Assembly (NCBI GenBank): GCA_021234155.1
Contig: JAJEKV010000019.1
Span: forward strand, 1,697,200 to 1,761,199
Length of the DNA: 64,000 nucleotides
Source: Isoetes taiwanensis
Lineage: Eukaryota > Streptophyta > Lycopodiopsida > Isoetales > Isoetaceae
Direction: 5' to 3'
The position numbers and the translations under genes were made by a program. Position 1 is the stretch's first letter, and each line of letters starts with the position of its first letter. This document shows, piece by piece, positions 58,901 to 64,000 of the stretch. The notes under the pieces are model-generated. The model was not told where the DNA came from, made no database searches, and worked only from the letters and a program-made list of their open reading frames with translations.

Positions 58901-61900
58901 CGGTTCGCGGCCCTTCCGTAATGCACAAGCTAGCGTGGTGCGGACCACGAAAATCGTCAACGACCCAATCTCGGGGTTGCGAGAACATGTCGAGCGTGTT
59001 AATTAGTCTCGAGGCTTCGGTAGGGGATTGACAATCGTCCACGGTGAACTGGGTCTATAAGCTTTTGTAAGGCTGGCGGGCATTGAAAAGCATTGCGAAA
59101 ATCCATGCGGTAGTGTTATAGTGCATTTGGCTTCTCTGCCCGGATCGCTATGGTAGCCTATGTGAATCTGCTCCCCTGCGTTGACAAGTCTAGCACCACC
59201 ACCTCCCCAATATTAGGTCTTTAACACGCAAAAGAAAGGAAACACTTTTGTATTAGCTATGCCGCATGGAGAAAACAACTAGATGCTTACCATATGGCGG
59301 CCTCGTAACCAGCCCTTGCGATTGGGTCTTCATAGCGCTTGCACCATACCGGCTTTGGTTAGTGGAGTGGAAGACGACAATCCTCGAGGCGGGCGGTGTT
59401 TATCTTAACAAACCTTCCCAAAAAGAATCAAACTCCGTGTCGTAAATGGTGAGTCATCACCACGGTGTCGAGCAACTTAAACCCGTGGGTATGTCGGCAA
59501 TGCACAAGGAATAGTTGCCGGTCTCAAAGTGTGGTGTGAGAGTTTGACACAATTCCCACGATACACGATAAAGACAATTACGGCCAAACATATCAAATCT
59601 TTCAAACTTCGGAAGGCACCAAACTCTTGCTTTCGGCTTCTTGAGACTTTTTCAGCTTTGGCGCTCCTCCTTAGCTAAGCGGGACCATGTTCAAAAAGCC
59701 GGTGGCATGGGGTCTTTCTTTTAAAAGCCAAAAAAAATTGTAAGAAACAAAGCGGCGGCTCCCTCACTCACGTGCTATGCTACGCATAGCATGGGGTGAG
59801 GACTGTAATAATAGTGCTATCTTGGCGCATAGCACTACCACAAGGTCCCTCAATCACATGCTATGCGGCGCGCGCACCACGAACTCAAGCGACAAAAGGA
59901 GGAGAAAGAAATGACATACCGGTTGGTAAAGTTGGTGGCATATTGATTTATTTTTTAGTGCGAGGACCCGTGGGGTATAATTCCGCACCTTCTCCCGGTT
60001 AATCGCGGTTGAGGTGAACCATTAGGCATTCTTGCGAGAGTGCACAATCTTTTTGGTACAAAGCGTTCCAAGAGGTTAATAACAAACATTGGAAAAAGCG
60101 TGTGTAATGTGGGCTTCTTGTTTTAAATTCTCTCTGCATCTCTTCGAGTGAAGCTGTTTATCAACAACCTTTTGCGGGACCTCACAAACTTTGTCAACAT
60201 TTTTTTTGGCCTTGCATTTCATGCCGGCCATTATACCCATATCCTTTTGCTTTCGCGGGTTCATTTTCTTCCTCTTGGAATCCGTTGACTTGCCTTTAGT
60301 TTTTAAAGTGCCTTGAGAGAACATGTCAAAAATTTTTTCTTGTAGCTCCCGGACCTAACATAGAAAACAACAAGCATGTTAAAAAATATTTAAGAGCCAT
60401 CTTGGCGCATAATAAAGCGAAGGTCGAGAAAATACTTACCGTCCATGGCGGAAAAGCTAAGCGAAAATAATTATCATATTTTACAAAGAGATGCTCTCGG
60501 CATCGAGGGGTGGAAATAAGTTAAGCGACACTTCGGTGGCGCCTTTGTTCTTTTAAGGCCAGTCTGAGCACGGTCATCCTTAATATCTTTCTCACCTTGG
60601 TGCTCTGAGCGGAAGAGTTCATATTCCTTGTGCATGAATTTAATTTTATCTGTGAAGCTCATACTCATCCAGATACTCATTGTCCCGCGTTGTGGCTCAT
60701 TTACAAGCGACTTTGCCTCTGGTCAGTGACACCCACGTAAACAAAGGCAAAGATTTGTGAAAGCGGTGCTCCTTTGTTTCCTTGTATAGGCTGTCTTCTT
60801 GCCTTGAAGCGTAGGTGCCCCCTAAAACATAGTATTTGTAGTTCTCGTCCTCTTCCTTAACAAAGCAGTCCTTATCATTTACCTTTGGGCGGGATCAACT
60901 ATACATATATGTGGGCTGTTCTGCATTCGGCTGTCTCTTATTCTTTCTTTTCGGTCTGCGGTTAAGTGGCCCTTTGTAAATTTTACGGACTTGCAATTGT
61001 CTTACACCTTGCTTTCGTCCTTAGGTGCAAGCTTCACCGCAGTCCGAGAGAGATGCATGATGCGGGTTACCGCGACATCTCGGCTCGATTTCCTCGAGCT
61101 TCTTAGATGCCATGTCCTTCTCCTTAGTTGCTATCTTAGGTGCCCGGTCGGCGGCAAAGCTTGCTTAAGGGCCTTCTGGCGGCTTTTGAGAGTGGAGGCT
61201 TCGGTGGTTGTAACGAGGCCAGCCTTGTAATAATTTCTCTTTCCTTTCTTTTTAGGTGGCTCCTCTACATCCTCCTCTACATCCTCCTCTACATCCTCCT
61301 CTTGATTTCCTCTACTTCTTCCTCCTCTTCCACATCTTGACCCAGGATGCAAAGTGGCTCCCCGTTGCTTTAGAAAGGGTAAGTTTTGGAGCAGAGGGCA
61401 TTGCATCTTTCAATAATTTAGGAGCAGAGGCACTAGAAGTTAAAATAGGATCCTTGCACAATAGCGGTCCTTCAAAATGGTGACAAGATCACGGAAAGTA
61501 ACATTTTTTTAAGCAAGAAGAACATTAAAGTTTCTTAGGCTATCTTGGCGCATAGACAATACTTACAATCTTTGCTTTCATTCGGGCTGAATGTAACCAC
61601 GCATGTCCTCGGGAGGCAGCCGGTGAGCTTATAGAAATGGGGGTCCACCGAGTAAACATGTTGAGCCCCTTAGTCGTTGTGGTGCGGTTAATATGATACA
61701 TCTTAGAAGAGCTTTCGGTATCTATTAACTGCCACATCTCTTGAAGCTATCCAACTCTTTGGATTCTTTACCAAAAGCTGTCACAAATGTCACGGTACAA
61801 AAATGGGCCGTCCGCGGGCTCACCGGTTCCTCTAACAAGTAGCCACTGCTGGTCCTTACAGAAATAGGAACCGTCCTCGGTGATCATGAATGGTGTAGGT

Positions 61901-61988
61901 GCATCACCCTTCGGTTGATTCTTAGCCTTTGTTGACTTCCTCTTCTTGGCGGCTTTACGGGAGGACGCCCGGGGATTTTCTTGGTTCT
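55891..61988 (-). CDS. Multi-exon minus-strand gene(s) of unknown function inside the CACTA-type unit
   Basis: Coding-like pieces with splice signals occur all along the minus strand. 61566-61988: acceptor TTGTAG, then FMITEDGSYFCKDQQWLL, LVRGTGEPADGPFLYRD, KMYHINRTTTTKGLNMF and donor ATT|GTAAGT. 61131-61406: an acidic repeat EEDVEEDVEEDVEEP and Lys-rich KKKGKRNYYK. About 60.8 kb: DCFVKEEDENYKYYVLGG. 60474-60680: FTDKIKFMHKEYELFRSE. 60076-60324: very Lys-rich. About 59.55 kb: FDMFGRNCLYRVSWELCQ and GNYSLCIADIPTGL. About 59.2 kb: GGGGARLVNAGEQIHIGYH. About 58.9 kb: LDMFSQPRDWVVDDF. 57792-58064: a charged helix with YQRRLDKLEEQKTRMM. About 56.8 kb: NFWKMANSVTNSVCHNAHKG. 56209-56345 and 55891-55951 are the last exons. 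Many one-base frame breaks interrupt these. I recognise no family. Whether this is one gene or two is open. Confidence 0.5.
56209..56345 (-). CDS. Internal exon of the minus-strand gene
   Basis: Bounded by ATTGTAG| and TTT|GTAAGT. The single open frame holds FEGQHIIKEREARTKAVL and KTGPVMAFPDKLF. It is the cleanest exon of the set: both splice sites are good and no frame break is needed. Confidence 0.55.
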
Positions 61989-62049
61989 ACAAGGCGGAAA
62001 AAACATATTAAAAAGCGCTAGAAAATGCACAAGCAGATCTAACATTGGA

Positions 62050-62280
62050 AAGGCCTATGCGCGCATGGACTCCCGGAAGTGAAAAACATTATGCCTATGC
62101 GCGCATAGACAATGGCAGATAAAAAAGGTAAATGCCTGTGCGTGCATAGACAAGGGTTGCTAAAAATGTTGGTGCCTATGCGCGCATAGACAATACAAGA
62201 AGAGAAAAACCAATATGCCTGTGCGCGCAAAAACAATAATAAGAAAAAACACAGAATGCGTATGCGCGCATAGACTATGA
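62050..62280. repeat. 41-bp tandem repeat centred on TATGCGCGCATA
   Basis: Six copies of the 12-base palindrome or a close variant: 62056, 62096, 62137, 62177, 62220 and 62261, spaced 40-43 bases. Most are followed by gacaa. The array lies in the first visible intron or upstream region of the minus-strand gene. A minus-strand frame runs through it (repeating VYARIG) only because of the period. Confidence 0.9.
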
Positions 62281-62299
62281 AAGAAAAAAACACTAAATG

Positions 62300-62700
62300 C
62301 TACTGCCCAAGAAGAAATTCGGCAAACAAGATGTCCAAAAAGCTAAAAATCAACTATCTTTGACTCTAACCAAAAGACCCTAAACGGGCTACATTTGGTA
62401 TAAAATTTCTATTAAGTACTGTAAACTGCTACTGGCTGAGATGTTTACGTACCTTCCACCTGTCATGTTTGGCGGCTATCTTGAGAACTCTATGGAGATG
62501 CTACATTTCCAGAAGCGGAAGAGCAAATTTCTAGGCGGAGGTCGAGCGCCTTGGAGTATCGTCTGTATGTGCAAATGCCTCCATATGTTTTCGTATTTAT
62601 ATTGTGTTAGGTACTTTGCTTTTCGTCTATGAATTCTTGCATACACATCTAGTTTTGGTTGCAGGCATTGGCTTGTGGAGATAATGTCTAATATTTTGTA
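62300..62700. promoter_or_regulatory. Probable divergent promoter region
   Basis: The region lies between the minus-strand gene to the left and the plus-strand gene to the right, flanked on both sides by TATGCGCGCATA-type palindromes. The exact start sites are not visible. 62441-62632 also has a plus-strand frame with no motif. Confidence 0.3.
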
Positions 62701-62740
62701 ATGTTTCTTGGTTGTGTGGCATCTACTTTTCGTATTGAAG

Positions 62741-62831
62741 TATGCGCACATAGACATATTTTATCCCTGTCTATGCGCGCATGGGCAACTAGTGTATATT
62801 ACGTTTGTAACTGCTTTTCTATGCGCGCATG
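62741..62831. repeat. Three further TATGCGCGCATA-type palindromes
   Basis: TATGCGCACATA at 62741, TATGCGCGCATG at 62772 and 62820, again 31-48 bases apart. They lie on the other side of the presumed divergent promoter from the main array. Confidence 0.8.
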
Positions 62832-62868
62832 GGCATGTAGACTTGCAGGTTTGAAGGGAGAGGGTTTA

Positions 62869-64000
62869 ATGGCTGAAACAAGTCACTCTTGTGCAGCAAT
62901 GGAGAGCGACGACGAAGACGTTTTTACTTCAAGTCCTCCTGTTAATGTGGCAATATTGACTCGTGGTCGTTACAACACACCCACACCAGTAGGTGACGAT
63001 GAAGAACGCTTCGATACGCTTCTCCCGGATGCTACCTCCTCCACACCATCTCCCTCCCCTTTACACCTACTGCGTGTGTCTACCTCTTTTCAAACTCCAT
63101 CTCCAAAACACATTTTCTGACGTTTTTTCCGTTTTCAAAACACCCTCCCCGCCACAATCCACGAAGTATCTTCTCCTCTTCCCCTACTCAAGCGTACTCA
63201 CTCTATTTTTGATACTCCTTCACCTCTCCGGGAACTACGAATCGTTGCAATATATTGTAGATTCTGGATCGGAGAGATAGCCAAGGTGTCTTTGCGTCTT
63301 CTTGGCCCTTCTTTATGCAGAAATGGGCTTACGAGGAAGACCTTCAAGTTACGAAGAGAAAGTCGAGAACATTATTTTGCGCGGACACAGCACTTCCGTT
63401 GAGGGCGACAAGGCTGATGACCCGTGTTTGAAGGCGTGCGATTAAGCACTCTGAAAAGACCTACCACAGACAACTTTGCTTTCGGAATAAAAGTCTGCCG
63501 GTGAAAAACCCGTCTGGCCATCGCGAAAAGATTTAGAGGATCCCACATAAAAGCTTTTAGAAGCTGTTATCACGCGGCGATTGATGGGGCGTCTTACATG
63601 AAAAAGGAGGAGACCCGAATTCTTTGTCAAAAAAAATTCTGGGCCTTTACATTTTAATCTTTAAAGAACATAAGACAACGGTTTTGTCAATGTCGAAAGG
63701 TGATCAAGAGTTGTACTTGGCATACGATGTAAGGCCTGAAGTTGGAACAATTTTTCATACTATGTTTGAGCAACCGCGATTATTGCCAACTTGCTTTTAA
63801 AAGAATACATGCCATTGGAAGTCGTCGCATGTCAAGAGTGCAAAAGAGGTTAGGCGAGAATCCGTGCATTGATGACTATTCACACCCAAAGAAAGTTGTC
63901 GGTATGTCTTGCCTAGAAGCAAAAGCTTGGCTGGTAGGTTTCTTTGACTCTAATCGTGGCGACTTCCAAAGCAGTCCCATATATCATCGTGACGATTATT
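62869..64000 (+). CDS. Plus-strand gene of unknown function, running off the window
   Basis: ATG at 62869 opens an acidic, Ser/Pro-rich N-terminal region (MESDDEDVFTSSPP, PTPVGDDEERFDTLL, DATSSTPSPSPLHLL) up to a stop at 63118. After frame changes coding-like text continues: HSIFDTPSPLRELRIVAIY near 63.2 kb, WPFFMQKWAYEEDLQV near 63.3 kb, QELYLAYDVRPEVGTIFHTM near 63.7 kb and VVGMSCLEAKAWLVGFFDSN near 63.9 kb. The last phrase is like the part of some plant transposase-like proteins that precedes their Cys cluster, but the match is from memory and weak. The divergent partner at 55.9-62 kb and the CACTA-type end suggest that both genes belong to one large element. Confidence 0.4.

Noticed and set aside
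62039-62293. CRISPR-like array at 62.0-62.3 kb
   Set aside because: Repeats of about 41 bp are imperfect, spacers are short and similar to each other, and the setting is a plant nuclear transposon. It is a minisatellite around a palindrome.

Overview
The window looks like transposon-rich nuclear DNA of a land plant. No intact single-copy host gene is recognisable. The plant assignment rests on LTR elements with initiator-Met-tRNA primer binding sites, a Ty3/gypsy gag-pol remnant, L1-type LINE fragments, hAT, Mutator-like and CACTA-type termini, tRNA-derived SINE heads and a U6 snRNA copy with plant-like sequence. An endonuclease-deficient Penelope-like element would be unusual for a flowering plant, so a fern, lycophyte or gymnosperm is my inference, not something the sequence proves.

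Layout. 1-1.4 kb: an LTR followed by a primer binding site. About 2.6-11.6 kb: a minus-strand LTR element with both LTRs, PBS and polypurine tract, a decayed interior, two nested non-autonomous hAT elements (6113-7056 and 7935-9236, each with a perfect 8-bp target duplication) and a mutated U6 copy between them. 12.8-15.5 kb: a 1-kb tandem duplication ending at a long inverted-repeat element. 16.1-20.7 kb: a minisatellite, two more LTR fragments and an ORF1-only L1-type LINE piece. 21-22.5 kb: small duplications, tRNA-like SINE modules and another LTR start.

23.4-33.9 kb is the most interesting region. A minus-strand, decayed transposase-like gene is split by a Penelope-like retroelement of about 7.9 kb (25439-33386). 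The element has pseudo-LTRs about 1.6 kb long that begin and end in (TATC)n. It encodes a long upstream protein of unknown type and a reverse transcriptase with intact catalytic aspartates and no recognisable GIY-YIG nuclease. Each pseudo-LTR carries a small AT-hook exon that could splice in phase to the upstream protein.

34-54.5 kb holds a 0.55-kb direct repeat seen again at 54 kb, an unknown minus-strand coding remnant, a 180-bp satellite with an inverted terminal copy, a Mutator-type MITE with a 9-bp duplication, a promoter-like block with heat-shock elements, a 5'-truncated LINE with its poly(A) tail and a broken Ty3/gypsy element fused to an LTR fragment.

54.9-64 kb starts with a CACTA-type terminus (CACTACAAAA) and GC-rich subterminal repeats. 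It continues as a large unit in which a multi-exon minus-strand gene (about 62 to 55.9 kb) and a plus-strand gene (from about 62.9 kb off the right edge) diverge from a centre flanked by repeats of the palindrome TATGCGCGCATA. Neither product is recognised. Many reading frames there break by single bases. Near-identical repeats elsewhere differ mostly at CTG/CAG, so part of the damage may be sequencing error.
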